Positions 6,038-13,520 are shown, counted from the stretch's first letter. The stretch is 27,217 nucleotides of DNA from an uncultured Oscillibacter sp. (GCA_910579435.1 CAJTVF010000034.1:1-27217), one strand, 5' to 3'. Numbers and translations: made by a program. Notes: generated by a model from the letters alone, not told the origin.

Positions 6038-6334
6038 TTAGTCTGCCTTGACCGGCGGGTAGGGAATCCGGTAGGGCTCCGTCCCCCGCTCCGTGAGCTT
6101 TTGGCCCAGCCAGTCTTTCAGGGCCGAGACCCCCTCCCCCGTCCAGGGGAAGGTCTCCGTCTCCACATTTTTCGCCAGCTCAAAGCAGACGTTTTCATAC
6201 ACCCACGCCTGAATCTGCCCGTCCCCCACCCAGCCGGTGCGCTGGAAGCGGTAGCGGAAGGTCCCCAGGCTTCCCGGGAACACCGAGGCCCGGGTAAAAA
6301 AATCCAGGGTCAGGAAGTCAAAGGCGTTGTCCAT
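6038..6334 (-). CDS. unrecognised 98-residue protein
   Basis: No family was recognised. The protein is soluble, rich in aromatic residues and likely beta-rich in the first half (FGSLGTFRYRF-like segment, TGWVGDGQIQAWVYENVCFE), followed by a helix with EGVSALKDWLGQKLTERG. There is no signal peptide or membrane segment. The ATG has AAAAGGAGA nine bases upstream. It sits 22 bases after the metal-binding lipoprotein gene and 11 bases before the DUF2461 gene, so all three are probably co-transcribed. Codon use and GC match the neighbours, which supports a real core gene. Confidence 0.6.
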   Translation of the reverse strand: MDNAFDFLTLDFFTRASVFPGSLGTFRYRFQRTGWVGDGQIQAWVYENVCFELAKNVETETFPWTGEGVSALKDWLGQKLTERGTEPYRIPYPPVKAD

Positions 6335-6356
6335 GCCGTGTCTCCTTTTTCTTGTT

Positions 6357-7313
6357 TCACATATGTTCCCGCAGCGTCTCCAGGTTGGCCCGCATCAGGG
6401 ACAGATACGTGGCCCCCGCCTCCAGCTCCGCCCGGCTCACGTTGTGGCAGGTGTGGAACTGGGCCGTCTCCACTCCGGCGGCTTCGGCGATGCTGTCCGC
6501 CACCAGGTGGTTGGAAAACTCGATATACCAGACGGTGGGAAGGCGCTCCTCCCGGACCGTCTTTGTCAGGAAGGCCACCGTAGCCGCCGAGGGCTCCGTC
6601 TGGGCCCCGCAGCCGGGAAAGGCGGCGTAGTAGTCCAGATCATAAGCCCCGGCGAAGTAGAGCAGGGGGAAGCGGTCGCCAAAGACGATGGTCCGGTCCG
6701 TCCGCCCGTCGAAGAAGGCGGCAAAGTCCCGGTCCAGCTCCTCCAGCTCCAGGGCGTAGCCCCCGGCGTTGGCGCGGTAGGTCTCGCCGTTCCCCGGGTC
6801 CAGGGCGGCCAGCCGCTCCCCCACGGTCCGGGTAATGGCGGCGGCGTTCTCCGGGGCGGTCCAGACGTGCTCGTCCATGCCCACCACCTCCCCCAGGTGA
6901 TCGTGGCCCTCCTCGTGGTCATGGTCGTGGTCGTGGCCGCCCTGCATCCCCTCTACGGTCTCCTCCTCCAGAAGGTCCACGCAGTCGATCATCCGCAGGG
7001 TCTCCCCCTTGGGCTCGATAGCGGAGAGGATGGTATCCACCCATGCGTCGGACTCGCCGCCCAGGTAGAGAAAGAGGTCGCAGCGCTGGACCCGGAGGAT
7101 GTCCGCCGGGGTGGGCTCGTAGGAGTGGCTCTCCGCGCCGGGGGGCAGCAGCAGCGTCACGTCCGCCAGTTCCCCGGCGGCGGCCCGGGCGAAGTCGTAG
7201 GCTGGAAAGACGGCGGCGACGATTTGCAGCCGGCCCGAATCCTCCGGCGGCAGGGCCGGGCCGCAGGCCGCCAGCAGCAGCAGGGCGCACAGGAGGGGGA
7301 AAATTCGTTTCAT
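6357..7313 (-). CDS. ZnuA/AdcA-type metal ABC transporter substrate-binding lipoprotein
   Basis: The 318-residue protein starts with a lipoprotein signal (lipobox LLAAC, Cys17). It has the cluster A-I fold pattern: AAVFPAYDFARAAAGELADV, the first metal-ligand motif SHSYEPTP (His63), a histidine-rich loop GGHDHDHDHEEGHDH (residues 126-139) and DEHVWTAPENA (His149). The third ligand position reads FGDRFPLLYFAG, with Asp rather than the usual His of ZnuA, as in many clostridial relatives, so Zn versus Mn preference is open. No permease or ATPase gene is nearby, so it must work with a transporter encoded elsewhere. It is the first gene of a three-gene operon. Zinc-responsive control is plausible but no clear Zur box was seen. 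Confidence 0.85.
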   Translation of the reverse strand: MKRIFPLLCALLLLAACGPALPPEDSGRLQIVAAVFPAYDFARAAAGELADVTLLLPPGAESHSYEPTPADILRVQRCDLFLYLGGESDAWVDTILSAIEPKGETLRMIDCVDLLEEETVEGMQGGHDHDHDHEEGHDHLGEVVGMDEHVWTAPENAAAITRTVGERLAALDPGNGETYRANAGGYALELEELDRDFAAFFDGRTDRTIVFGDRFPLLYFAGAYDLDYYAAFPGCGAQTEPSAATVAFLTKTVREERLPTVWYIEFSNHLVADSIAEAAGVETAQFHTCHNVSRAELEAGATYLSLMRANLETLREHM

Positions 7314-7345
7314 GGGCGGTCCCCTTTTTCGTCAAGAGTTCTTTT

Positions 7346-7374
7346 ATGATACTACACGGGCGGGGAAATTGCAA
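7346..7374 (-). promoter_or_regulatory. likely promoter of the metal-binding lipoprotein operon
   Basis: On the minus strand, TTGCAA (7369-7374) and TATCAT (7346-7351) are 17 bases apart, 33 bases upstream of the start codon. The match is moderate. Confidence 0.4.
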
Positions 7375-7409
7375 GGCGGCAAAAATTGAGTCCCTTTTGC
7401 GAAAGCGCC

Positions 7410-7438
7410 TTGAACAGGACCGAACTCTATGGTAGAAT
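7410..7438 (+). promoter_or_regulatory. promoter of the GNAT gene
   Basis: TTGAAC (7410-7415) and TAGAAT (7433-7438) are 17 bases apart. Transcription would begin near 7445, just past the ATG at 7443, which argues for the downstream GTG start. Confidence 0.6.
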
Positions 7439-7472
7439 CAGAATGAAAAATCAGCATTTGGAGGGACTCGTT

Positions 7473-7916
7473 GTGAACATAACAGAGATACAAAGCCGTC
7501 CTCCCGTATTGATACAACAGTTATTAGACGTATGGGAAAGGTCTGTAAAGGCAACCCATCTGTTTCTATCAGACCAGGAAATACAGAATATCAAACCTGA
7601 TGTGCCGCAAGCGCTAAGCAGCGTTGCGAATCTCATAATTGCAGAGAATGAAACTGGGCGCCCGGTTGCGTTCATGGGAATCGAGGATCAAACTCTTGAA
7701 ATGTTGTTCATCGCTCCGGAAGAACGAGGAAAAGGGGTCGGGAAATGTCTAATGCTGTATGGCATTGAGCATTACAAGATTCAAAAATTAGCCGTAAATG
7801 AACAAAATCCGGAGGCTAAAGGTTTCTATGAGCACATGGGTTTCAAAGCCCGCAAACAAAGCGAATGTGACGAGCAGGGCCGTCCTTATCCTCTCATATA
7901 CATGAGCCGTCTATGA
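7473..7916 (+). CDS. GNAT-family N-acetyltransferase (YjaB-like)
   Basis: The 147-residue protein has the GNAT core: a helical N-terminus (LLDVWERSVKATHLFLSDQE), strand IIAENETGRPVAFMGIEDQ, the acetyl-CoA loop LFIAPEERGKGVGKCLM with R/Q-x-x-G-x-G/A, and the closing NEQNPEAKGFYEHMGF. It resembles E. coli YjaB and related acetyltransferases; the acceptor is unknown. The GTG at 7473 is chosen because GGAGG lies eight bases upstream; ATGs at 7386 and 7443 lie at or before the predicted transcription start. Its base composition is clearly lower in GC than both neighbours, and arginines use AGA/CGA, so recent transfer is likely. It has its own promoter and terminator. Confidence 0.8.
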   Translation: MNITEIQSRPPVLIQQLLDVWERSVKATHLFLSDQEIQNIKPDVPQALSSVANLIIAENETGRPVAFMGIEDQTLEMLFIAPEERGKGVGKCLMLYGIEHYKIQKLAVNEQNPEAKGFYEHMGFKARKQSECDEQGRPYPLIYMSRL

Positions 7917-7932
7917 ATTCTACTTTATTGGG

Positions 7933-7964
7933 AGGCTGCCAGGAGTGGCAGCCTTCTTTTTTTC
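7933..7964 (+). terminator. rho-independent terminator after the GNAT gene
   Basis: AGGCTGCCA and TGGCAGCCT pair around GGAG and are followed by TCTTTTTTT. Confidence 0.85.
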
Positions 7965-8031
7965 AATATTTTGGCGGCCACTTCAAAAAGCGGCGCCGCG
8001 CAGCGCCAATCTGAAAAAGGAAGACATTTAT

Positions 8032-8135
8032 GTAAAGGACCCTTGACAAACTAACGAAGCTGTGGTAGATTATAGGTAAAGGATCCTTTACATAAGACGA
8101 GACGGCCGCTCTTCTATGTAAAAGAACCTTTTCAC
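8032..8135 (+). promoter_or_regulatory. promoter with three operator-like palindromes for the XRE regulator gene
   Basis: TTGACA (8043-8048) and TAGATT (8066-8071) are 17 bases apart. A perfect 16-base palindrome GTAAAGGATCCTTTAC lies at 8076-8091, around the transcription start. A 14/16 match, GTAAAGGACCCTTGAC, lies at 8032-8047 and overlaps the -35. A looser copy, GTAAAAGAACCTTTTCAC, lies at 8118-8135 in the leader. The spacing suggests autorepression by the HTH protein encoded just downstream. Confidence 0.6.
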
Positions 8136-8149
8136 GAAAGGAGGCGGCT

Positions 8150-8356
8150 ATGAAGAACCGCGTGGAAGAGCTGCGGAAAAGCCGGGGGCTGAGGCAGGAG
8201 GAGTTTGCCAAAGCCATCCGGGTCTCCCGACAGACCGTCAGCTCCATTGAGAACGGGCGCTACAGCCCGTCCCTGGAATTGGCCTTTACCATTTCCGATT
8301 TTTTCGGGCTTCCTATTGAGGAGATTTTTTTGCATGAAAGGAGCGATACTTTATGA
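8150..8356 (+). CDS. XRE-family HTH transcriptional regulator (short, YozG-like)
   Basis: A 68-residue protein that is almost only an HTH_3 domain: RVEELRKSRGLRQEEFAKAI, then RVSRQTVSSIENGRYSPSLE, with a C-terminal helix IEEIFLHE. Such single-domain regulators bind palindromes as dimers and often control themselves and a membrane protein encoded next door. GAAAGGAGG lies eight bases before the ATG. The stop overlaps the start of the membrane-protein gene (ATGA), so the two are coupled. The repeated palindromes around its promoter are the obvious target sites. Confidence 0.85.
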   Translation: MKNRVEELRKSRGLRQEEFAKAIRVSRQTVSSIENGRYSPSLELAFTISDFFGLPIEEIFLHERSDTL

Positions 8357-8802
8357 AAAAAAGCGTCCTTTGGACTGGAATCGCCATGATTGCCGTGGGC
8401 CTCTGCCTCCTGGCCGCAGCCATTTTCTGGGACACGCCGCTGGACAGCCTGCTCTGCGGCTTCAGCGGCGCCTTCTTCGGGCCCGGCATCGCGCAGCTCT
8501 GCAAATATGTCAAATGGACCAAGCTGGAAACCGAGGACTCCTGGCGGCGGCACGTGGAGGAGGAGCAAATCGAGCTCCGGGACGAGCGGAAATCCATGCT
8601 CCGGGATCGGTCCGGGCGCTATGCCTATGTCCTGGGGATGCTGCTGGCCTGCGCCGCCCTCGTGGCTTTCTCCATTCTGGGGAAGCTGGGCGTGGTGCCG
8701 GAGGCGGCGGCGGAGCTGCTGGTTTATTTTCTGGCGGCGTTCCTGCTGGTAGAGTTTGCGGCCGGCATCCTGATTTACAAGCGGCTGGAGAAGCGGTATT
8801 GA
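8353..8802 (+). CDS. small membrane protein paired with the XRE regulator
   Basis: The 149-residue protein has hydrophobic segments at about residues 5-24 (possibly continuing through 32-48), 92-112 and 117-138, with a charged cytoplasmic-looking stretch between them (EDSWRRHVEEEQIELRDERK). No named family was assigned. Regulator-plus-membrane-protein pairs of this form are common in Bacillota, where the membrane protein may sense envelope or peptide stress. That role is inference. The start codon overlaps the stop of the regulator gene by four bases. GC and codon use match the surrounding chromosome. Confidence 0.7.
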   Translation: MKKSVLWTGIAMIAVGLCLLAAAIFWDTPLDSLLCGFSGAFFGPGIAQLCKYVKWTKLETEDSWRRHVEEEQIELRDERKSMLRDRSGRYAYVLGMLLACAALVAFSILGKLGVVPEAAAELLVYFLAAFLLVEFAAGILIYKRLEKRY

Positions 8803-8808
8803 GGTTCA

Positions 8809-8848
8809 GGGGCCGCCCCGGGAGGGACGGCCCCCACACTTCTTTATT
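8809..8848 (+). terminator. probable terminator
   Basis: GGGGCCG and CGGCCCC (8809-8815, 8828-8834) form a stem extended by CCC/GGG, followed by CACACTTCTTTATTT. The T-tract is weak. Confidence 0.5.
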
Positions 8849-8880
8849 TCTAAAGCGGTTGTCAAGGGGGAATATAAGAT

Positions 8881-9210
8881 TTAGGCCTTGTTTGAAAATT
8901 GACGGAATGCCCAACGGTGAGAGATTTTTTCGCCAATCAAGGCAAATTTTCGCGGGCGGGCTGACGCCCGGCAAGAAAATTTAAGGAAGCACTGATTTAA
9001 TCAACGTGTGCAGATTTGCGCCAGAAATTTTCGCTGGCAAGGAAGAAAATCGCAGAAATCCTGGCGGATTTCAAGATTTTCTGACGCAGATCAGCGGAAA
9101 TTTAAGGCGTAAAGATGTGTGCGGGGATTAAATCAGTGCTTCCTTAACGCAGAGCGGCGGAAAAAGATCCGCCGTTTTGGGCGTTTAGACTTTTTTCAAA
9201 CAAGGCCTAG
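8881..9210. mobile_element. palindromic MITE-like element, outer family (ends GCCTTGTTTGAAAA), split by an inserted MITE
   Basis: GCCTTGTTTGAAAA at 8885-8898 is repeated inverted as TTTTCAAACAAGGC at 9193-9206. The flanks are TTAG and CTAG, both fitting the YTAR target of IS5-group elements. Inside the ends the two halves remain partly complementary (GCCCAA...TTTTTTCGCC against GGC...AAAAAGATCCGCC...TTGGGC), so the original element was a long imperfect hairpin of about 160-170 bases. It encodes nothing. The second MITE (8981-9147) sits inside it. The same end sequence recurs at 27153. Confidence 0.65.
8981..9147 (+). mobile_element. MITE-like element, inner family, copy A
   Basis: Bounded by TTAA on both sides, with terminal inverted repeats AGGAAGCACTGATTTAAT. 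The interior is a full-length imperfect palindrome centred on GAAATCC-TGGC-GGATTTC. Copy B (10314-10473) has the same interior in inverse orientation, and a third copy begins at 27164. The ends match the IS5-family element of this window (AGGAAACGCTGATTTAAT) at all but two or three positions, so that transposase could mobilise it. There is no coding capacity. Confidence 0.8.
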
Positions 9211-9379
9211 TAAAGTGGGATGGCCTTTGCTCTGGAATCGCGTTCCATACCCCAAGGCATGCATCATTCACACATTTGCGAATTGTCTTCAAGGCATGTG
9301 TTATTGCCAACGGGGAGTTCAACTCCCTCGTACTGCAGCCGATACCGCTTGTGAGTGACGGGATTGCAGACACGGCAGC

Positions 9380-9636
9380 GAGTCCATCAGCAAAAACGTG
9401 ATCTGGGGCATCCAAAAGAGCCGGGAGGCGGGAGGCGGGTAGCGTCCCCTTCCAGTGCCAGAAGCTGCCGGGCTACCGGCGGGGGCCTGACGGCCAGCCG
9501 GAGATCGTACCGAAGGAGGCTGAGGTAGTCAAACGCATCTACCGCCGCTACATGGAGCAGGACGTGCCGGAAACGGAGCGGCAGGCCGGTGAGGTCCTGC
9601 GGGCGCTGGTGGAAAAATCACTGGAAATAAAAGAAG
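9380..9636 (+). pseudogene. large serine recombinase fragment, frameshifted
   Basis: The first frame reads ESISKNVIWGIQKSREAG and then stops at 9440. A second frame continues SVPFQCQKLPGYRRGPDGQP and EIVPKEAEVVKRIYRRYMEQ, the start of the Recombinase domain that follows the catalytic domain in large serine integrases and resolvases. Between them GGGAGGC is present twice in tandem (9423-9436), and removing one copy restores one continuous frame. After about 9560 a helical tail (ETERQAGEVLRALVEKSLEIK) may be a deleted remainder. The N-terminal catalytic serine domain is missing. The stretch 9211-9379 shows nothing recognisable. Confidence 0.7.
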
Positions 9637-9664
9637 CGCAGGAGCAGTTACGCTCCTGCGTTTT
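9637..9664. terminator. bidirectional terminator
   Basis: CGCAGGAGC (9637-9645) and GCTCCTGCG (9652-9660) pair around AGTTAC and are followed by TTTTC on the plus strand. The minus strand gives CTTCTTTTATTT, serving queH. Confidence 0.75.
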
Positions 9665-10230
9665 CACGTTTCCGAAAACCTCGCCTTGTCCCGGTCGATC
9701 TGCTTCTGATACCGCTCCTGCTCCGAGAAGACACAGCCGCAGTACTTCTGCATGTAGAACCCCAGCTCCCGGGCCCGGCGGTTGCCCTCCCGGAAGTTCG
9801 GGCGGAAGTCCCGGTACAAAAATTCCACGCCATACTGCCTGGCGTACCGCTCCGCCGCCCGGACGATGCCCTCATGGTCCTGATAGATGCTGGCAAGCAG
9901 CGTGGTGGTGAAGGCGGGAAAGCCGTGCTCGGCGGCGTATTTCGCCGTGCCCTCAATGCGGTGCTCATAGCAGTAGGCGCAGCGGCGGCCGATGTCCCCG
10001 GCTACCTGGCGGACAAACTCCCGGAGGCCGTAATCCTCCCGGACCCGGACCTCCATGCCGATGGCGGGGGCGTATTCCAGCAGGCAGTCCCGCCGGGCCT
10101 GGTATTCCTTCCAGGGGTGGATATTGGGGTTGTACCAGAAGGCCGCCGGCTCCACGCCCTCGGCCCGGAGGGGGTCGATGCAGCTTAAGGAGCAGGGGGC
10201 GCAGCAGCAGTGGAGGAGAACGGTATTCAT
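9664..10230 (-). CDS. queH: epoxyqueuosine reductase QueH
   Basis: This is QueH (DUF208), which catalyses the last step of tRNA queuosine synthesis, reducing epoxyqueuosine to queuosine; it replaces QueG in many Bacillota. The 188-residue protein has all diagnostic motifs: HCCCAPCS at the N-terminus, NPNIHPWKEY, RRCAYCYEHR, TTLLASIYQDHE and the C-terminal DFRPNFREG...YMQKYCGCVFSE. The cysteines ligate an iron-sulfur cluster and a metal. The start at 10230 has GAGG seven bases upstream; the in-frame ATG at 10236 is too close to it. The gene stands alone, with its own promoter, between a recombinase pseudogene and MITE copy B. Other queuosine genes are not in the window. Confidence 0.93.
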   Translation of the reverse strand: MNTVLLHCCCAPCSLSCIDPLRAEGVEPAAFWYNPNIHPWKEYQARRDCLLEYAPAIGMEVRVREDYGLREFVRQVAGDIGRRCAYCYEHRIEGTAKYAAEHGFPAFTTTLLASIYQDHEGIVRAAERYARQYGVEFLYRDFRPNFREGNRRARELGFYMQKYCGCVFSEQERYQKQIDRDKARFSET

Positions 10231-10262
10231 GGTCATGCCTCGCTTCCCGGTTGAATAGGATG

Positions 10263-10291
10263 AGTATAGCACGTCCCGCCGAAATAGGCAA
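10263..10291 (-). promoter_or_regulatory. promoter of queH
   Basis: On the minus strand, TTGCCT (10286-10291) and TATACT (10263-10268) are 17 bases apart, 33 bases upstream of the start codon. Confidence 0.65.
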
Positions 10292-10313
10292 GCCCCGCCG
10301 GGCCGGCCCATTT

Positions 10314-10473
10314 TTAAGGAACCACTGATTAACACACAGCTTCACGCCATAAATTCCCGCTGGACTGCGTCAGAAAATCTTGAAATCCGTCAGGATTCCT
10401 GCGATTTTCTTCCTTGTCAGCAGAAATTTCTGGCGCAAATCTGCACACGTTGATTTAATCAGTGCTTCCTTAA
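10314..10473 (-). mobile_element. MITE-like element, inner family, copy B
   Basis: Reverse-complementing this stretch gives the same sequence as copy A at 8981-9147 with scattered substitutions and a small deletion near one end. TTAA borders both sides. The right end is AGTGCTTCCTTAA; the left end has drifted to TTAAGGAACCACTGATTAAC. It sits between the promoters of queH and the dehydratase-activase operon and is a perfectly ordinary non-coding insertion there. Confidence 0.8.
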
Positions 10474-10506
10474 CAGGTTCTTTACAGATTTTCAAAGGAT
10501 TGACGA

Positions 10507-10555
10507 TTGAAAATTCCGTCGAAACCGTGTTATGATACCAAGGATATGATATCCT
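10507..10555 (+). promoter_or_regulatory. promoter and palindromic operator candidate of the activase operon
   Basis: TTGAAA (10507-10512) and TATGAT (10531-10536) are 18 bases apart. Just downstream, around the predicted transcription start, AGGATATGATATCCT (10541-10555) is a palindrome with 7-base arms, a position typical of a repressor site. Confidence 0.5.
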
Positions 10556-10610
10556 GCGGTTACTGCCAGAATGAAGGCAAGTAATCGTTTGCCCAAAGGA
10601 GGAGCAAATT

Positions 10611-13520
10611 TTGAAGATCGGTCTTGACGTGGGGTCCACCACCATCAAATGCGTGGTGCTGGATGACGCGGACAACATCGTATACAGTACTTATGAGCGG
10701 CATTTCAGCCATATTCTGGAGAAGTCGGAGGAGCTGCTCCGCCGGGTGGCCGGGCAGTACGTTCCCTCGGGACGGGCGGAGCTGGCGATTTCCGGCTCCG
10801 CCGGCATGGGCATGGCCGAGAGCGTGGGAGTGCCCTTTGTCCAGGAGGTCTTCGCCACCCGCGTGGCCGCGGGCCGACTGGTCCCGGGCACCGACGTGGT
10901 CATCGAGCTGGGGGGAGAGGACGCGAAGATTCTCTTCCTCTCCGGCGGCATGGAGGTCCGCATGAACGGCTCCTGCGCCGGGGGCACCGGGGCGTTTATC
11001 GACCAGATGGCGACGCTGCTGAAAATGACCGCCGACGAAATGGACGAGGCCGCACAAACGGCGGAGAAGACCTATACCATTGCCTCCCGCTGCGGCGTCT
11101 TTGCCAAAAGCGACGTGCAGCCCCTCATCAACCAGGGAGCCAAGGCCACGGACATTGCCGCCAGCATTTACCAGGCGGTGGTAAACCAGACCATCGCGGG
11201 CCTGGCCCAGGGACGGCCCATCAAGGGGAACGTCCTCTACCTGGGCGGGCCGCTGACCTTTTCCAAATGTCTCCGGGAGAGCTTTGACAAGACTCTGGGG
11301 GTGACCGGGACCTGCCCGGAGAACAGCCTGCTGTTCGTGGCCCTGGGGGCGGCGTTCTACGCCGACCAGCGGTTCGACCTGAAGGATGTGGCGGACCGCC
11401 TCCGGGAACGGGGAGCCTCCGAGACCTACCGGAGCCAGCCGCCCCTGTTCCAAAACCGGGAGGAATACGAGGCATTCCAGGCCCGCCACGCCAAGGCCAG
11501 GGTGGACCGGGCCCCCTTCGGCCCGGACTACGCCGCCCCGGTCCATATCGGCATCGACTCCGGGTCCACCACGGTAAAGGTGGCGGTCATCGACCAGGAG
11601 GCCCGGCTGCTGTTCACGGACTACCGGCCCAACCTGGGCAGCCCCGTGCCCCTGATCCGGGGCGTGCTCCAGCAGCTTTACGACGAGCATCCGGCCTTGC
11701 AGGTGGCCTCCGTCACCACTACCGGCTACGGCGAGGACCTGGCGAAGAACGCCTTCCACGGCGACTGCGGCGTAGTGGAAACCGTGGCCCACTTCACCGC
11801 CGCAAGGCACTTCCTGCCTAATGTGGACTTTATCATCGACATTGGCGGGCAGGACATGAAGTGCTTCAAAATCGAGGACGGAGCCATCAGCAACATCTTT
11901 TTAAATGAAGCCTGTTCCTCCGGCTGCGGCAGCTTCCTCCAGACCTTCGCCCAGGCCCTGGGCCACGACGTGAAGGACTTCGCCCAACTGGGCCTCTTCG
12001 CGGACCGGCCCGTGGACCTGGGGAGCCGCTGCACCGTGTTCATGAACTCCAGCGTGAAGCAGGCCCAGAAGGACGGAGCCAGCGTCGAGAACATCTCCGC
12101 GGGCCTGTCCATCTCCGTGGTGAAAAACGCCATTTACAAGGTCATCCGTGCCGCCAGCCCCGAGGAGCTGGGCCGGAACGTGGTGGTTCAGGGGGGCACC
12201 TTTTATAATGAGGCGGTGCTCCGGGCCTTTGAGAAGGAGATGGGGGTGGAGGTCATCCGCCTGGACATCGCGGGGCTGATGGGTGCCTTTGGCGCGGCCC
12301 TCTACGGCAGGAGCAAGGCGGCCCCCGGGCAGGTCAGCGCCCTTTTGAGCCGGGAGGCCCTGGCGAGCTTCTCCCAGGAGACGGAGAGCCGGGTCTGCGG
12401 CCTCTGCGGCAACAACTGCCAGCTCACCGTCAACACCTTCGCGGGAGGGGAGACCTTCATCAGCGGCAACCGCTGCGACCGCCCCGTCACCGGCAAGGCC
12501 GACAGCGGCGAGCGGAACCTGTACGCCTATAAGCGGAAGCTGATTTTAAGCTATAAGCCCGTCCCCGGAAAGCGGGGGAAGCTGGGGATTCCGCTGTGCC
12601 TCAATATGTGGGAGCTGCTGCCCTTCTGGCACACCTTCTTTACGAAGCTGGGCTTCGCCGTGTACCACAGCCCCCTTTCCAGCCGGGACCTCTACCTCAA
12701 GGGACAGGCCACCATTCCCAGCGACACCGCCTGTTTCCCGGCGAAGCTGGCCCACGGGCACATTCAGTTCCTCTCCAGGCTGGGGCTGGACGCGATTTTC
12801 TACCCCTGCATGACCTATAACCTGGACGAGGGCCTGGGGGATAACCATTACAACTGCCCCGTGGTGGCCTATTACCCGGAGGTCATCGCCGGGAACTGTC
12901 CCGAAATCAGGGATACCAAATTCATTTACGACTACGTGGGCCTCCACCGGCCCAAGGACTTCACCAAGAAAATTCACGAGATTCTCCGGCGGCACTTCCC
13001 GGATCTCTCCAAGGCGGAGGTCCGGGAGGCTGGAGACGCGGCCTACGCCGAGTATGCCTGCCACATGGCCCAGGTCCGCAAGGAGGGGGCCCGCATCATG
13101 GAACAGGCCCGGGCCGAGGGACGGCGGGTCATCGTCCTGGCGGGCCGGCCCTACCACGTGGACCCGGAGGTCAACCACGGCATCGACACCCTCATTACCC
13201 GGTTCGGCGCGGCGGTGGTGACGGAGGATTCCGTCTCCGGCCTGGTGGACAAATTCCCCACCACGGTGCTGAACCAGTGGACCTACCACTCCCGGCTCTA
13301 CGCCGCCGCCAAGTACTGCGTGGAGCACCGGGACTGCGACCTGGTACAGCTGGTCAGCTTCGGCTGCGGCGTGGACGCCATCACGACGGACGAGACCCAG
13401 GCCATTTTACAGGCCGGGGGAAAGCTGTACACAGAGCTGAAAATTGACGAGATCACCAACCTGGGCGCGGTGCGCATCCGTTTGAGGAGCCTTTTCGCCG
13501 CCCTGGACGAACAGGAGTGA
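10611..13520 (+). CDS. acyl-CoA dehydratase activase, two BadF-type ATPase domains plus DUF2229
   Basis: The 969-residue protein has two ASKHA ATPase domains of the BadF/BadG/BcrA/BcrD type. The first (residues 1-260) has GLDVGSTTIK, IELGGEDAKI and NGSCAGGTGAFIDQ. The second (about 310-570) has GIDSGSTTVK, DIGGQDMKCF and NEACSSGCGSFLQ. A Cys-rich segment (CGLCGNNC, about 595) and a DUF2229 domain (from about 655, GIPLCLNMWELLPFWHTFF) follow. Relatives of 2-hydroxyglutaryl-CoA dehydratase activator use ATP and a 4Fe-4S cluster held by the CAGGTG/CSSGCG cysteines to drive an electron onto the dehydratase. The substrate of this orphan type is not known. The start is TTG, with AAAGGAGG eight bases upstream. 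The next gene starts seven bases after the stop. Many species carry both genes as one fused protein of about 1400 residues. Confidence 0.88.
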   Translation: MKIGLDVGSTTIKCVVLDDADNIVYSTYERHFSHILEKSEELLRRVAGQYVPSGRAELAISGSAGMGMAESVGVPFVQEVFATRVAAGRLVPGTDVVIELGGEDAKILFLSGGMEVRMNGSCAGGTGAFIDQMATLLKMTADEMDEAAQTAEKTYTIASRCGVFAKSDVQPLINQGAKATDIAASIYQAVVNQTIAGLAQGRPIKGNVLYLGGPLTFSKCLRESFDKTLGVTGTCPENSLLFVALGAAFYADQRFDLKDVADRLRERGASETYRSQPPLFQNREEYEAFQARHAKARVDRAPFGPDYAAPVHIGIDSGSTTVKVAVIDQEARLLFTDYRPNLGSPVPLIRGVLQQLYDEHPALQVASVTTTGYGEDLAKNAFHGDCGVVETVAHFTAARHFLPNVDFIIDIGGQDMKCFKIEDGAISNIFLNEACSSGCGSFLQTFAQALGHDVKDFAQLGLFADRPVDLGSRCTVFMNSSVKQAQKDGASVENISAGLSISVVKNAIYKVIRAASPEELGRNVVVQGGTFYNEAVLRAFEKEMGVEVIRLDIAGLMGAFGAALYGRSKAAPGQVSALLSREALASFSQETESRVCGLCGNNCQLTVNTFAGGETFISGNRCDRPVTGKADSGERNLYAYKRKLILSYKPVPGKRGKLGIPLCLNMWELLPFWHTFFTKLGFAVYHSPLSSRDLYLKGQATIPSDTACFPAKLAHGHIQFLSRLGLDAIFYPCMTYNLDEGLGDNHYNCPVVAYYPEVIAGNCPEIRDTKFIYDYVGLHRPKDFTKKIHEILRRHFPDLSKAEVREAGDAAYAEYACHMAQVRKEGARIMEQARAEGRRVIVLAGRPYHVDPEVNHGIDTLITRFGAAVVTEDSVSGLVDKFPTTVLNQWTYHSRLYAAAKYCVEHRDCDLVQLVSFGCGVDAITTDETQAILQAGGKLYTELKIDEITNLGAVRIRLRSLFAALDEQE

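Noticed and set aside
9185..9415. 76-codon minus-strand frame in the 9211-9379 gap
   Set aside because: It begins inside the recombinase fragment and ends in the MITE end; no recognisable domain or start signal. It may be an old remnant but cannot be supported.
10560..11810. 416-codon minus-strand open frame inside the activase gene
   Set aside because: Antisense shadow with no motifs; the plus strand has unmistakable BadF-type ATPase motifs in the same interval.
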